From JAGQRJ01 sp041402045 (GTDB taxonomy: Bacteria > Planctomycetota > J058), in NCBI GenBank assembly GCA_041402045.1, contig JAWKSZ010000043.1:3564-67563 (forward strand): a stretch of 64,000 nt of DNA, read 5' to 3'. The stretch's first letter is position 1. Each line of letters starts with the position of its first letter. The position numbers and the translations under genes are program-made. The notes below the pieces were generated by a model. That model did no database searches. It was not told where the DNA came from and saw only the letters and a program-made list of their open reading frames with translations. Shown here one piece after another: positions 34,278 to 44,491 of the stretch.

Positions 34278-37200
34278 GTGGCAAGTCCTTACGACATAAC
34301 CTTCCTCCGCTTGCTCATGGATCGCCAGTTGGCTCAAAAGCCGCAGGCGATGCAGTGCATAGCCGAGATCGACTCGCAGGCCCAGCAAGGGCGCACCGTG
34401 TCGGCCGCGCAGCTCGTCGTGCAGTTCGGGCTCGTCGACGTCGACCTGGCGCGCGAGGTCGACGCCCTCGCGCGCCAGGAGCTCTCGCGGGCCAACGGCG
34501 CCAACGGCTCCGGCGCGCCGCCGCCGCCCCCGCCGCTCCCCGGCGGGCCGCCCCCGGCGCCCGGCGCGCTCCCGCCCACCCCCGGCGCGCTCCCGCCCAT
34601 GCCCGGCGGGCTGCCCCCGACCCCCGCTGCGCTCCCGCCCACCCCGGCGGCGCTGCCCCCACGCCGACGACGCTCCCGCCCACCCCCGGCGCGCTCCCGC
34701 CGCCCCCCGCCGCGCTCCCCGGGTCCGCCGCCGTCGCTGCCTCCGGCGCCGGGCGGACTCCGCCCATGCCGGCGCTGCCGCCGACCCCGCCCCGCGCCCC
34801 TGGCGTCCGACGACGGCGGCGGCGACGACGAGGCCTACTACGCGCTGGAGGGCTCGCTCTCGGGCTACGAGACCGGCCCCAAGCTCGGCCGCGGCCCGGT
34901 GGGGACGAGCTACGCCGGCCGCCGCGCCGACGGCTCACCGGTGGTGGTCAAGGCGCTGAGCAAGCGCTTCGCCAAGCACCCCGACGTCGTGCGTCAGGTC
35001 GAGGACGACCTCTCGCGCTGGAAGGGCTTCGCGCACCCGACCGCGGTCAGCGTGTTCGACGTCGGCACGAGCAACGAGCGCACGGTGATCGTCTACAGCC
35101 GCGCCCGCGGCGAGAACCTGGCGGACCTGATCGAGGCCACCGGGCCCCTGGCGCCGACCCTCGCCATGCGCGTGGTCTACGACGTGGCCCTGGCGCTGGC
35201 CTCGGCCAAGGAGAAGGTCAACCTCGCCTGCGGCGACGTGCGCGCGCAGAAGATCTACTTCGACGGGAAGCGCGCGCAGATCGCCGACCTCGGCCAGTGG
35301 CGCGCGTCGTGCCTCGGCAACGGCTTCGGCAAGCACGGGCTGACCTTCGGGCACCCGGCCTACCTGGCGCCCGAGGTCCTGCAGGAGGGGCAGGCCCAGC
35401 CCAACCCGTCGGCCGACGTCTACGCGCTGGGGATCCTGTTCTACGAGCTCCTGTGCGGGCAGCAGCCCTTCCGCGGCGAGGTCGTGGACGTGCTCAGCCA
35501 GCACATGGAGGCCCCGCTCCCGCCGCCCCCGGGGGAGGTGCGCTTCAGCGCCAAGCTCGCCGCGCTGATCCTGCGCATGACCGCCAAGAGCCCTGCCTCC
35601 CGGCTCCCCGACGCCGCGGCGGTGGTCGAGTCGATCACCGCGCTGCTCGAGGGCAAGGGGCTCCCGCCGCAGCAGGCCAAGGCCAACGCGGTCACCGCCG
35701 ACGAGTGGGAGAAGACCCAGGCCCAGAACCGCGCCACCGGGCGCTGGAGCCGCTCGCGGATCGACGCCGCGCCGGCGATCGGCCCCTCCGAGCTCGGGCG
35801 CGCCATGGACCTCGGCGCCGCGAGCTCGGTCAGCGGCATGCTGCCCTCGACGGTCCGGCCCAAGGAGGCCGGGGTCGAGATCTCGCTGGGCAAGAAGATC
35901 GGCCGAGGGAGCGCGGGCACCGCCTACGAGGGCACCCACACCAAGTTCCCGGGCAAGCTCGCGATCAAGGTGCTCACCAAGCGCTTCGCCCAGCACCAGG
36001 ACCTGCTGGCGGAGATCAAGGGCGGGCTGCGGCGCGTGGTCGGGGTCAAGCTCCCGGGGGTCGTGCCGGTCCTCGCGCTCGAGGAGTCCGGCGGCCGCGA
36101 CCTGGTGGTCTCGCCCCTGATCCCGCATGCCCAGAGCCTGCGCCAGCGGCTCGAGACCCAGGGCGCGTTCCTGCCCTCGGTCGCCACCGGGTTCATGAAG
36201 GCCGTGGTCCAGGCGCTGGCCGCCGCGGACCGCGCCGGGCTGCACCACGGCGACCTGCGCCCGGACAAGATCCTGGTCGACGGCGAGGGCCAGGCGCACC
36301 TCGTGGACTTCGGCCTCGCGCGCGCGTCGTGCTTGGGCGCGGGCTACGGCAAGGTCGGCCTGCCCTTCGGGCACCCGGAATACCTCGCCCCCGAGGTCGT
36401 GCAGGAGTCCCGCAAGCAGCCCTCCCGCGAGTCGGACATGTACTCGCTGGGGATCACCTACTACGAGCTGATCTGCGGGCGCGCGCCGTATCAGAGCCCG
36501 GACCTCAAGGAGATCCTGCGCCAGCACCTCGAGGAGCCGCTGCCGCGCCCGCCGGACGAGGTCAGCCTGCCCGGCGCCGTGGCCAACCTGATCACGGCCC
36601 TGACCCACAAGAACCCCGAGGTCCGCCCCGAGACCTGGGAGGAGGTCCAGCAGGAGCTCGAGAGCTGCCTGGGCCTGGACGGCTCGGCCTTCGACCGCCC
36701 CTCGGCGCAGATCGAGGAGTTCGACCCCCTCGCCGACGACGACGAGCCCCTGGTCGAGGTGTGGGAGCAGACCTCCGAGATCCTGGCCAAGCCCGCGATC
36801 GCCTGGGACAAGTCCAAGATCACCCAGCCCAAGCGCGTCGGCCCCGACGACCTCGCCGCGGGCACGGTCGACCTCGCCGCGAGCGAGGGCGAGAACCTCG
36901 TGGCCGCGGCGATCAAGGCCGCCGCCGCCAGCGAGAACCCCGCGACCAGCAGCACCCGCAAGCGCGGCAAGCCCAAGGCCAAGGGCGCTGCGGCGGGCGG
37001 CGGCAAGGACGAGGGCGGCGGCAACGGCAAGCAGCTCGTGCTCGCGCTGGTCGGGCTCCTGGGCGTCGTGGGCGTGATCGCGTTCCTGGCCCTGGGCAGC
37101 GGGGACGGCGGCGGCAGCGGCAAGCCCCCCAAGCCCAACCCCAACGGCGGCGGCACGGGCGGCGGCGGCACCGGCGGCACCGGCGGCGGGGGCACGGACA

Positions 37201-38266
37201 AGCCGCCCCCCGAGACCCCCGACGCCTCGAAGTGGGCCCAGGTCGCCAAGGACCTCGAGCGCGAGGTCGAGAGCCAGCTCCGCTCGGAGGACTACAAGGA
37301 CGCCCTCGACGCGCTGAAGGAGGTCTCCTCCGAGGCGCTCAAGCAGGGCGTCGTCAGCGACGCGGTCAACCGGCTGAAGACCGAGGTCGACGGGCGCTAC
37401 CGCGACGCGCTGGCCAAGGCCGAGAGCACGCTGCTCGAGCACGTGCGCCAGGGTCGCGTGCGCGACGCCCACCGCGTCGCCGGCCGCGTCGCCGGCTGGG
37501 CGGTGAACCCGGACGACGCCAAGGCGCTCAAGGAGCGGATCGACCAGGAGCTGCGCACCATGCACGGCGTGGTCGCCGAGCTCGCTCCCCGACGCGCCCC
37601 AAGGTCTCGCAGCTCGAGGAGCGCCTGCGCGAGACCCTCGCCGGCTGGAAGGAGTACGAGTCGAGCTGCCTCGCCTTCGAGGGCGGCGGCGTGGTGGTGC
37701 GTTACCCCGACGGCGGCGGCTCGGCCCCCGACGACTGGGAGGTGCTCCAGGGCGAGGCCCCCAAGCTCGACACGCTGCCCAGCGGCGGGCGCGGGCTGCG
37801 CCTGTTCGCCGCGGCGGAGCCCACGATCCTGCGCTTCAAGCTCCCGTTCAGGAAGCTGGTCGACGTGCGCCTCAAGTTCGTGCTCGGCGCCGAGGCCAAG
37901 CCGGGCTCGCGGTTCACCGTGGTGCCCCTGCTCGAGGACCCCGGCGACAAGGGCGGCGGCCTCGACTGGGGCCTCTACGCCATGAGCTTCAACGGCCGGC
38001 GCAAGACCCTCGACGCCAAGCGCACCGGGCAGCGCGACCTGAAGCTGCTCCCGGCGTTGGAGCCGCTCGAGATCAAGCTGGTCGTCCCCGGCAACAAGGC
38101 CACGGGCGCCCTGATCCCGGCCAAGGGCCGCGCGACCAAGGGCGATGCCCAGATCGACGTCGACCCCAAGGGCGGCTACGTGACCCTGGTCCTGGTCGAC
38201 ACCGAGCTGTGGCTGACCGACCTGGAGCTGCGCGGGCTGTTCGACCTCGCGCGGACCGCCAAGTGA
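34278..38266 (+). CDS. receptor with two tandem kinase-like domains (probable pseudokinases), frameshifted
   Basis: About 1,330 residues, GTG start. An N-terminal helical module (about 1-75) leads into a Pro/Ala-rich linker, where the frame slips near 34660 and back near 34795. Kinase-like domain 1 (about 198-455) has LGRGPVGTSYAG and VVVK, but HRD is CGD (LACGDVRAQKI) and DFG is DLG. Domain 2 (about 537-795) has IGRGSAGTAYEG, AIKV, HGDLRPDKI and DFGLA. In both, the catalytic-loop Asn is Lys and the Lys is Arg, so magnesium binding and phosphotransfer may be lost. One transmembrane helix (about 918-940) is followed by a Gly-rich stretch, a helical part and a beta-rich C-terminal domain reached only after a frameshift near 37590. 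The last domain looks like a LamG/DUF1080-type fold. It leads the operon with the genes at 38280 and purF. Confidence 0.82.
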
Positions 38267-38279
38267 GCGCCGCGACGGC

Positions 38280-39603
38280 ATGAGCCAGACGGTGGGTCCG
38301 ATCGAGCTCCCCCGCAACTCGCGGGTGGTCCTCCTGAGCCTCGTCCCGGGGCTGGGGCACTTCTACCTCGACCGCTTCGCCATGGGCTCGCTCCTGTTCG
38401 CGGGCTTCGTGACCGCGCTCAACGCGTGGTTCCTGGGGAGCATGCTGCACTCGCTGGAGAACCCCGAGCTCCTGCGCAACGTGGCCGGGGTGACCGTGGT
38501 CCTGATCTGGGCGGCGGGCATGTATCACGCCTACCGCCTGTCCTACGGCACCGACCGCGTGGCCCTGGCCAAGGAGCGCCGCGAGCTGATCCGGCGCGCG
38601 CTGATCCACTACCTGCGCGACGAGCTGGAGGAGGCGCGCAAGCTCCTGGCCCACGCCGTGGACCTGGACGTGGACTGGGTCGACCCGGACCCGTTGTTCC
38701 ACCTGGGGGTGGTCCTGGCGCGGCTCGCGGAGCGCGCGGCGCTGCGCAGCGCGAGCGAGGCCCGCGGGCTGCGGCGGCGCGCGCTGAGCGTTCAAGGCCT
38801 GCCAGAGCCGGGACCCCGACGACAAGTGGGCGCGCGAGATCGCCGTCGAGAGCCGCCGGCTCTCGCGGCGCGAGTCGCGCCGCCAGCGCGACACCTCGTC
38901 CTTGAACGTGCAGGCGTCGCTCCCCTTGGGCGGCGAGTCGACGGACATGCTGCCCGCCCTGGCCCAGCTCTCGCAGTCGGGGGAGCACCTGGTGGTGGGC
39001 AAGGCCCTGGAGCGGGCCCCGCCCGATGACCCCGGAGCCCGAGACCGAGCCCGAGCTCGAGCGAAGCCGAGGCGCCCGCCGCTCAGGAGAGCGACGCCGA
39101 GCGCTATCCGTCCGAGTCCGCGGCGTTCCGCAAGCTCCCTGTTCGGCGACGGCAAGGCGCCGCCGGTCGAGGTCGACCTGATCGACCCCGAGGACTCGCT
39201 CCCGCCGAACCGCCCGCGCTCGCGGCGCCTGACCAGCCGGCGCCTGGCCAAGGCGCGGCTGCTGGAGCGGCTGGAGAGCGAGACCGAGCTGGAGGCCGTC
39301 GACGACGCCCCCGGGAGCGTGCCCCCGCGCCTGAGCGAGGAGGCCGCGCGCGCGCCGACGGCGTCCTACGGCGTGGCCGCTCCGGACGAGGCCGAGACCG
39401 AGGCCTGGAGGGCGAGCGACGAGCTCGACGCGAGCGGGGACGCCGAGGTCGACCCCTCCGCCGACGCCGAGGAGATCCTGGAGCCCGACGCCCTGGACGA
39501 GCTCGACGCGCCCCCGGCGGCGCCAGACGACGACCCCGAGGACGCGACCTCCGCGACCTCCCCCCCCAACCGGCCGAGCGGCCGGAGAGAGGACGAACCG
39601 TGA
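38280..39603 (+). CDS. membrane protein with acidic C-terminus, several frameshifts
   Basis: The N-terminus (SLVPGLGHFYLDRFAMGSLL, then two more hydrophobic segments up to about residue 90) is like small multi-pass proteins with the motif PGxGHxYL; the next 80 residues are helical (RRELIRRALIHYLRDELEEA). Beyond about 38790 the frame changes so that KACQSRDPDDKWAREIAVE can be read, then again near 39030, 39070 and 39137, before a long acidic tail (SADAEEILEPDALDELDAP). The pieces add up to about 440 residues. All breaks are at G/C runs, so I regard it as one gene with assembly errors, but decay cannot be excluded. It starts 13 bases after the receptor gene and overlaps purF by 4 bases. Function unknown. 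Confidence 0.6.
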
Positions 39604-41021
39604 GCGCCGAGGACGCCCCGCGCGAGGCCTGCGGGCTGTTCGGAGTCCACGGGGACCCCGAAGCCGTAGCCAAGACCTACTACGGCCTGTTCGCGCTCCA
39701 GCACCGCGGGCAGGAGAGCGCCGGGATCGCCAGCGTCGTGGAGGGCGAGATCGTGCGCCACCGCGGCATGGGCACGGTCCCCAACGTGTTCGACACCGCG
39801 ACCCTCGAGCGCCTGCGCAGCTCGATCGCGATCGGGCACACCCGCTACTCGACCACCGGGAAGAGCAGCCTGGTCAACGCCCAGCCCCTGGCGGCCAACA
39901 CGCGCTGGGGCAGCTTCGCGGTGGCCCACAACGGGAACCTGGTGAACGCCCCCGAGCTGCGCCAGCGCTTCGAGGAGGCGGGCTCGATCTTCCAGACCAC
40001 CGCGGACAGCGAGGTCGTGCTGCACCTCCTGGCCCAGGCCAGCGGGACCCCGGACCCCGTGGCCCGGGTCGTCGAGGCCTGCCGCGAGCTGCAGGGCGCC
40101 TACTCGCTCTTGTTCCTGACCCCGGACGCCATGATCGGGGTGCGCGACCCTCAGGGCCTGCGCCCGCTGTGGCTGGGTCGCACCGCCGACGGCGCCTACG
40201 CCTTCGCGTCCGAGACCCCGGCCTTCGACCTCACCCGGATCGAGGCCGTGCGCGAGGTCCCCCCGGGGACGGCGGTCGTGGTCGACGCCCAGGGGGTGCG
40301 CGAGCTGCGCTTCGCCGACCCCCAGCCAGCCCAGTGCATGTTCGAGCACGTCTACTTCTCGCGGCCCGACGGTGTGGTGTTCGGCGACCCCGTCGAGCAG
40401 GTGCGGATCGAGCTGGGTCGCGTCCTGGCCCGGGAGCACCCGGCGGACGCCGACCTCGTGATCGCGATCCCCGACTCGGGCAACGCCGCGGCGCTGGGCT
40501 TCAGCCGCGAGAGCGGGATCCCCCTGGGGCACGGGTTCATTCGCAACCACTACGTGGGCCGCAGCTTCATGCAGCCCTCCCAGGAGTCGCGAGCGCTGGT
40601 CGCGGACCTCAAGCTGAACGTGGTGCGCTGGGCGGTCGAGGGCAAGCGGGTGGTCGTCGTCGACGACTCGGTGGTGCGCGGCACGACGGCGCGCAACCGC
40701 TGCCGCTACCTGCGCCAGGCCGGCGCGCGGGAGGTGCACCTGCGGGTGAGCTGCCCCCCGATCCGCTTCCCCTGCTTCTACGGCGTCGACTTCCAGTCCA
40801 AGGGCGAGCTGATCGCCTCGGGGAACTCCCTGGACGCGATCGCGCAGAAGCTCGAGGTCGACTCCCTGGGCTACCTCTCGGTGGAGGGCATGCTCTCCAC
40901 CGTCAGCGGCCCGCCCGGCCACTACTGCACCGCCTGCTGGTCCGGGGACTACCCGGTCCCGATCCCTGAGGGGCTGGGCAAGAAGAGCTGCGGCGAGCTG
41001 CCCCTGCCCTCGCGCACCTGA
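39600..41021 (+). CDS. purF: amidophosphoribosyltransferase
   Basis: A 473-residue enzyme for the first committed step of purine synthesis, PRPP plus glutamine to phosphoribosylamine. A 10-residue propeptide precedes Cys11 (REACGLFGV), the N-terminal nucleophile of the glutaminase domain; LQHRGQESAGI and GHTRYSTTG follow. The PRTase domain has DSGNAAALGFS and the PRPP motif VVVVDDSVVRGTTARN, then YLSVEGML and the Cys-rich CTACWSGDYP. The GTG start overlaps the preceding stop (GTGA). It is odd that a housekeeping purine gene is the last member of an operon with a kinase-like receptor. Confidence 0.97.
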   Translation: MSAEDAPREACGLFGVHGDPEAVAKTYYGLFALQHRGQESAGIASVVEGEIVRHRGMGTVPNVFDTATLERLRSSIAIGHTRYSTTGKSSLVNAQPLAANTRWGSFAVAHNGNLVNAPELRQRFEEAGSIFQTTADSEVVLHLLAQASGTPDPVARVVEACRELQGAYSLLFLTPDAMIGVRDPQGLRPLWLGRTADGAYAFASETPAFDLTRIEAVREVPPGTAVVVDAQGVRELRFADPQPAQCMFEHVYFSRPDGVVFGDPVEQVRIELGRVLAREHPADADLVIAIPDSGNAAALGFSRESGIPLGHGFIRNHYVGRSFMQPSQESRALVADLKLNVVRWAVEGKRVVVVDDSVVRGTTARNRCRYLRQAGAREVHLRVSCPPIRFPCFYGVDFQSKGELIASGNSLDAIAQKLEVDSLGYLSVEGMLSTVSGPPGHYCTACWSGDYPVPIPEGLGKKSCGELPLPSRT

Positions 41022-41091
41022 GGCCCGGGCTCGAACGCGACCCTCGAAGTGGATGATAGCGCCGCGCTGCGGCGCGGGTCACGGTGCAGGC

Positions 41092-41997
41092 ATGCACGAC
41101 GCCGACGCACTGCCCTGCTCCGCCTGCGGAGCCCACGTTCACGCCCGCCGCACGCGCTGCCCGCACTGCGGCGCCCCGCTGGGCGCCTCGGGAGGAGCGA
41201 GCTGGACCCCGCAGGCGCGCCCAGGCCCTCGCGGCGCGGGCGGGGGCTCGCCGCTGGTCCCGATCGTCCTCGGCCTCGCGGCGCTGGGGGTCCTGGCTCT
41301 GGTGGCTGCGGCGCTCCGCCCCCGTCCGCGGCGGGTGCCGCCCGGTCCTCCTCCGGCGCTGGCGGGCTCGATCCTGCGTCCGGTGTTCCACACCCGCAGC
41401 GAAGGTCCGATCGAGGCGGGGACGGCCTTCGTGGTTCGGGTGCCCGGGCTCGAGCGCAACGTGCTGCTCACCGCGCTGCACCTCCTGGGCCCCGACGGCG
41501 GCATGTCGCGCGCGGTCCCCGCTGCCGAGGTCTCGGCGGAGGTCGAGGCCGTGAGCCTCACCGACGCCTTCACGGGCTACGGGGCGTTCGAGGCCGAGGA
41601 GGCGATCCTGATCCCCTCGGCGAGCCTCGCCTCGAACAGCACGCCGGGGGACGTGCTCGCGTTCTGGGTGGCGCGGGGCGAGGGGAGCCCGCTGACCCTG
41701 GCCCCCGAGGCGGCGCGAGTCGGGCAGAGGGTGTGGCTCTCGGCCAAGCTCGTCGACGGCAGCGACACGCAGCTCCACCCCGCGCGCGTCGTCGAGCTCG
41801 CTCCCGGGACGTTCTACTACGAGTACCTCGGGCGCGGCCCGGAGCTCCAGGCGACCAGTGGCGCGCCCGTGCTCGACGGCGCGGGAGAGGTCGTGGGGAT
41901 CAACCTCGGCGGTGGGGTGTACGAGGGCAAGCCCTTCGGCATGGGCAACCCGATCGACAACTGGCGCCCCGCCCTGGAGCGCGCGCTCGCGCGCTGA
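41092..41997 (+). CDS. membrane-anchored trypsin-like serine protease homologue with zinc ribbon
   Basis: A 301-residue protein. A zinc ribbon (CSACGAHVHARRTRCPHCG, about 9-27) is followed by a transmembrane helix (about 56-75) and a beta-rich domain outside the cytoplasm. The latter contains NVLLTALHLLG, with His in the position of the TAAH motif, and QATSGAPVLDGAGEVVGINLGG, which matches GxSGxPV around the nucleophilic Ser. The Asp of the triad is not certain. The ATG at 41092 was chosen over an in-frame ATG at 41053, since the zinc ribbon follows directly. Substrate unknown. Confidence 0.75.
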   Translation: MHDADALPCSACGAHVHARRTRCPHCGAPLGASGGASWTPQARPGPRGAGGGSPLVPIVLGLAALGVLALVAAALRPRPRRVPPGPPPALAGSILRPVFHTRSEGPIEAGTAFVVRVPGLERNVLLTALHLLGPDGGMSRAVPAAEVSAEVEAVSLTDAFTGYGAFEAEEAILIPSASLASNSTPGDVLAFWVARGEGSPLTLAPEAARVGQRVWLSAKLVDGSDTQLHPARVVELAPGTFYYEYLGRGPELQATSGAPVLDGAGEVVGINLGGGVYEGKPFGMGNPIDNWRPALERALAR

Positions 41998-42006
41998 GCT
42001 AGCGGC

Positions 42007-42039
42007 TCAGGCGGCGCGTACGGTCTTCACGTTGACGAA
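42007..42039 (-). pseudogene. remnant of an aldehyde dehydrogenase C-terminus
   Basis: The minus strand reads FVNVKTVRAA then stop, nearly the same as FVNVKTVYAA-stop at the end of the dehydrogenase gene at 45496-45528. Upstream of FVN the similarity ends at once. The DNA GTCTTCACGTTGACGAAGG is identical in both copies. Confidence 0.6.
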
Positions 42040-42225
42040 GGGAGCGGCCCGTCGTGATCCGGGGCGACGCCGACATGGCGTTCCCGCGACCCAGCGCCTG
42101 CGCGGAGGCCCGGCGCCTTAGGCTCCGCGTGAGGCCTCGTCCACCAGGCTATGCGGTTCGGCTGGAGCCGGAGGATCTCGTGGCGTCGGGGGAGGACAGC
42201 ACTCCAGTCGGGGCCAGACAGAGGC

Positions 42226-43047
42226 CTAGAAGGAGGGGGTGAGCTGTCCCATGGCGCCCCGACGGTAGCGCTGTACCGCCGCTTCCAGCTCGGCAGCACT
42301 CGTCATGGCGAACGGACCGCTCCACATGACGGGCTGCTCGAGAGGCAGGCCTGCGAAGACGGCGCCTCGCCAAGGGTGTGCGGGCCCGGCCTCCAGCTCG
42401 ATGCTGTCGTGGCTCCTGCCTAGCAGGAGGACCCCCAGCCCGCTCAGGGTCACGCCGGCACAAGCGGCGACTCCGCCGATCGAGAACACGAAGGTGTTCG
42501 CCCTGGCGACCTCGAGTTCTACCTTTGCTCCGGGGTCGAGGGAAACGTCGAGGAGGGTCACGGGTGTTTGCAGGTCGGTGAGGGGGGAACACCGACCTGC
42601 ATGCTCGCCCGCTACCACGCGTACCGTTGCGCCTTGATTGGAGAGGCTTGGAATCTCCTCGACGGCGGCGTGGAATGCCCGTGGCTCTGCTGCCTTGTTC
42701 TTCAGATCGACGAAGATCTGAAAGCCCCGACACTCAGTCCCCGGGGATTCGGGGACCTCCTCGTGCATCATGCCAGCGCCGGCCTGGGTCCAGTGGACGG
42801 ATCCCGGTCGAATCCTGCTGTGATCCCCAAAGCTGTCGCGGTTCACGAAGGCCCCAGGGGATTCGGGCAGCATGTAGGTGACCGCCGAGAACCCTGCGTG
42901 GGGGTGGGGCGGGAAGGTCGGCTGCGACATGCGGAACAGGTCGACGTTCAAGAACGGGTCGAGGTTCGCCTCACGCCCATGACGAATGCCGGCGCTCTGG
43001 AAGCCGGCCGACATGCTTCGCTCGGCGAGTGGAATCCAACTCGTCAT
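42226..43047 (-). CDS. pirin family protein
   Basis: A 273-residue bicupin protein. The metal ligands are in HPHAGFSAVTYML and MMHEEVPE, as in pirins that bind iron or act as quercetin dioxygenases or redox co-regulators. LNVDLFRMSQPTFPPHPHAG is the usual N-terminal block. The start at 43047 overlaps the stop of the NmrA-like gene by 4 bases. Role in this operon is unknown, but redox or quinone stress would fit. Confidence 0.9.
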   Translation of the reverse strand: MTSWIPLAERSMSAGFQSAGIRHGREANLDPFLNVDLFRMSQPTFPPHPHAGFSAVTYMLPESPGAFVNRDSFGDHSRIRPGSVHWTQAGAGMMHEEVPESPGTECRGFQIFVDLKNKAAEPRAFHAAVEEIPSLSNQGATVRVVAGEHAGRCSPLTDLQTPVTLLDVSLDPGAKVELEVARANTFVFSIGGVAACAGVTLSGLGVLLLGRSHDSIELEAGPAHPWRGAVFAGLPLEQPVMWSGPFAMTSAAELEAAVQRYRRGAMGQLTPSF

Positions 43048-43955
43048 GCACCCCGCTCCAGCTGAGCGACGTAGTCGGCAATCGACATCGGCTCAACGCC
43101 CGGAAAGCGGCGGTTGTGCAGCTCAGGCGCCTTCCCCTTGCCGTTGAGCATGCCCCGCCAATACATCAGCGACAGGTAGCTGAACAGATCCTCCGGAGCG
43201 GCGGCCTGCCGCTCAGCGATCGTGCGGTCGAGGTCGGCGAGCGAACCACGACGAACGATCTCGAGGGGCTCTCCAGTGCCGCGTTCGATCTCGCGCGCCA
43301 GGCCCGCAACGTCGAGAACCGCGCCGGATACAAAGAGGCGGTCGGGAACTTCGCCTTCGGCCAGGAGCGCCTCCGCCGTGAACGCCGCCGTGTCGCGAAA
43401 GGTGGTGAAGTCCATGGGCTCGAGGCCGTCGCCCCACAGCTCGAGCTTGCTGGAGGCTAGGTCCACGGCGCCAAGGAAGCCGAAGAGCACCTCGCGATCG
43501 ATGAAACACCCGTTCATGACGTGAACGACTTGGACCTCGCCAGCCACACCGACCGCTGCCTCGGCAAACTCTCGCCGCCAATCCGAGTTTGGGTTGTCCC
43601 CCGGTGCGAGCGCGAAGAAGTTGAACGAGAAGTCGGAGGGAAAGAAGCGTCTCACGCCTTGCTCTTCGCAGGCCTGAAGCAGGGCTAGCTGGCCGTCGAC
43701 GATCGTCTCGGGGCCGCCCTGCACCGCGGACACGACCCCCATGGCTCCAGCGCACACGGCGCCCAGCGTATTGGGGTCGCTCAAGTCCGCAGAGACGACT
43801 TCGACGCGCTCGGGCCAGGCGTCTGCGACGGTCCCCTCGCGCCCAGGCCGCACGACCGCGCGGACGTGGGCACCCCGGCGCAAGAGCTCGTCGACCAGCA
43901 AACTGCCTAGTTTGCCGTTGGCACCGACGACCGAAACCGTATTCGAGTCGCTCAT
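43044..43955 (-). CDS. NmrA-like NAD(P)-binding protein
   Basis: A 303-residue atypical SDR. VVGANGKLGSLLVDELLRRG is the Rossmann motif, and GVRRFFPSDFSFNF and FTTFRDTAAFTAEALL match NmrA/isoflavone-reductase-like proteins, which work as NADP sensors or quinone/ene reductases. It overlaps genes on both sides by 4 bases (pirin downstream, SnoaL-like upstream), so the three are one operon, divergent from a LysR regulator that probably controls them. Confidence 0.88.
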   Translation of the reverse strand: MSDSNTVSVVGANGKLGSLLVDELLRRGAHVRAVVRPGREGTVADAWPERVEVVSADLSDPNTLGAVCAGAMGVVSAVQGGPETIVDGQLALLQACEEQGVRRFFPSDFSFNFFALAPGDNPNSDWRREFAEAAVGVAGEVQVVHVMNGCFIDREVLFGFLGAVDLASSKLELWGDGLEPMDFTTFRDTAAFTAEALLAEGEVPDRLFVSGAVLDVAGLAREIERGTGEPLEIVRRGSLADLDRTIAERQAAAPEDLFSYLSLMYWRGMLNGKGKAPELHNRRFPGVEPMSIADYVAQLERGA

Positions 43956-44389
43956 CCGTTCCCTTCCATGAGCTTCTGGAACCCGGGGTCGACATCCATG
44001 CTACGGCTACGGAAACGCCAGCCTTGCGCCGTCTTCTCCGCGACGCTGTCGCGGTAGATCGCTGTGGCAACGATGTGTGGGACGTCGACGACCTCCATGA
44101 CAACCATGTAAGTGGTGACCAGCGCTTGGTTGGGCAGTTCACCTGGACGAATGATCACGTTGCCGAGCAGGTGTCGCTTGCCGATGGCCATGCCGCGGTG
44201 GACGTGCTCGTCCTCGAACTCCCGGATCGCCGCACGACCTTGGAAGTTCCCGAAGGCGCTGTTGAACGTGATGTCGTCGTCCTCGACCCAGCAGTCCATG
44301 AAGCCGTCGACGTCTTTCTCGTCGGTGGACACGTAGTAGCGGGCGCAGAGGTCTTGGATCTCGAGGCGGTCAAGTGCAGACAGGGGCAT
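43952..44389 (-). CDS. SnoaL-like/nuclear transport factor 2 family protein
   Basis: A 145-residue cone-shaped alpha+beta barrel protein. DRLEIQDLCARYYVSTDEKDVDGFMDCW, then IREFEDEH, HLLGNVII and a C-terminal RFRSRSMDVDPGFQ, fit SnoaL_4-type proteins. Members may be isomerases, dehydratases or non-enzymatic ligand binders. The ATG at 44389 was chosen because the family begins with this helix. First gene of the three-gene operon. Confidence 0.85.
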   Translation of the reverse strand: MPLSALDRLEIQDLCARYYVSTDEKDVDGFMDCWVEDDDITFNSAFGNFQGRAAIREFEDEHVHRGMAIGKRHLLGNVIIRPGELPNQALVTTYMVVMEVVDVPHIVATAIYRDSVAEKTAQGWRFRSRSMDVDPGFQKLMEGNG

Positions 44390-44464
44390 AGGGGCTCTCC
44401 TTCCGGGGCCTGGTTCAATCGCAAGGCTAGTCCGCCCGTCAGGCGGGACAATGGGCCCGTAAGC

Positions 44465-44477
44465 TGACACACTGTCA
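44465..44477. promoter_or_regulatory. candidate LysR operator
   Basis: TGACACACTGTCA is a perfect inverted repeat (5-base arms, 3-base spacer) between the divergent SnoaL-like operon and the LysR gene, ending 14 bases before the ATG of the latter. LysR proteins bind such sites at their own divergent promoters. Confidence 0.5.
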
Positions 44478-44491
44478 ACGTGAGTGAGCAT

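Noticed and set aside
42007..42039. A complete second aldehyde dehydrogenase gene
   Set aside because: Only about ten codons match; upstream sequence has no dehydrogenase motif.
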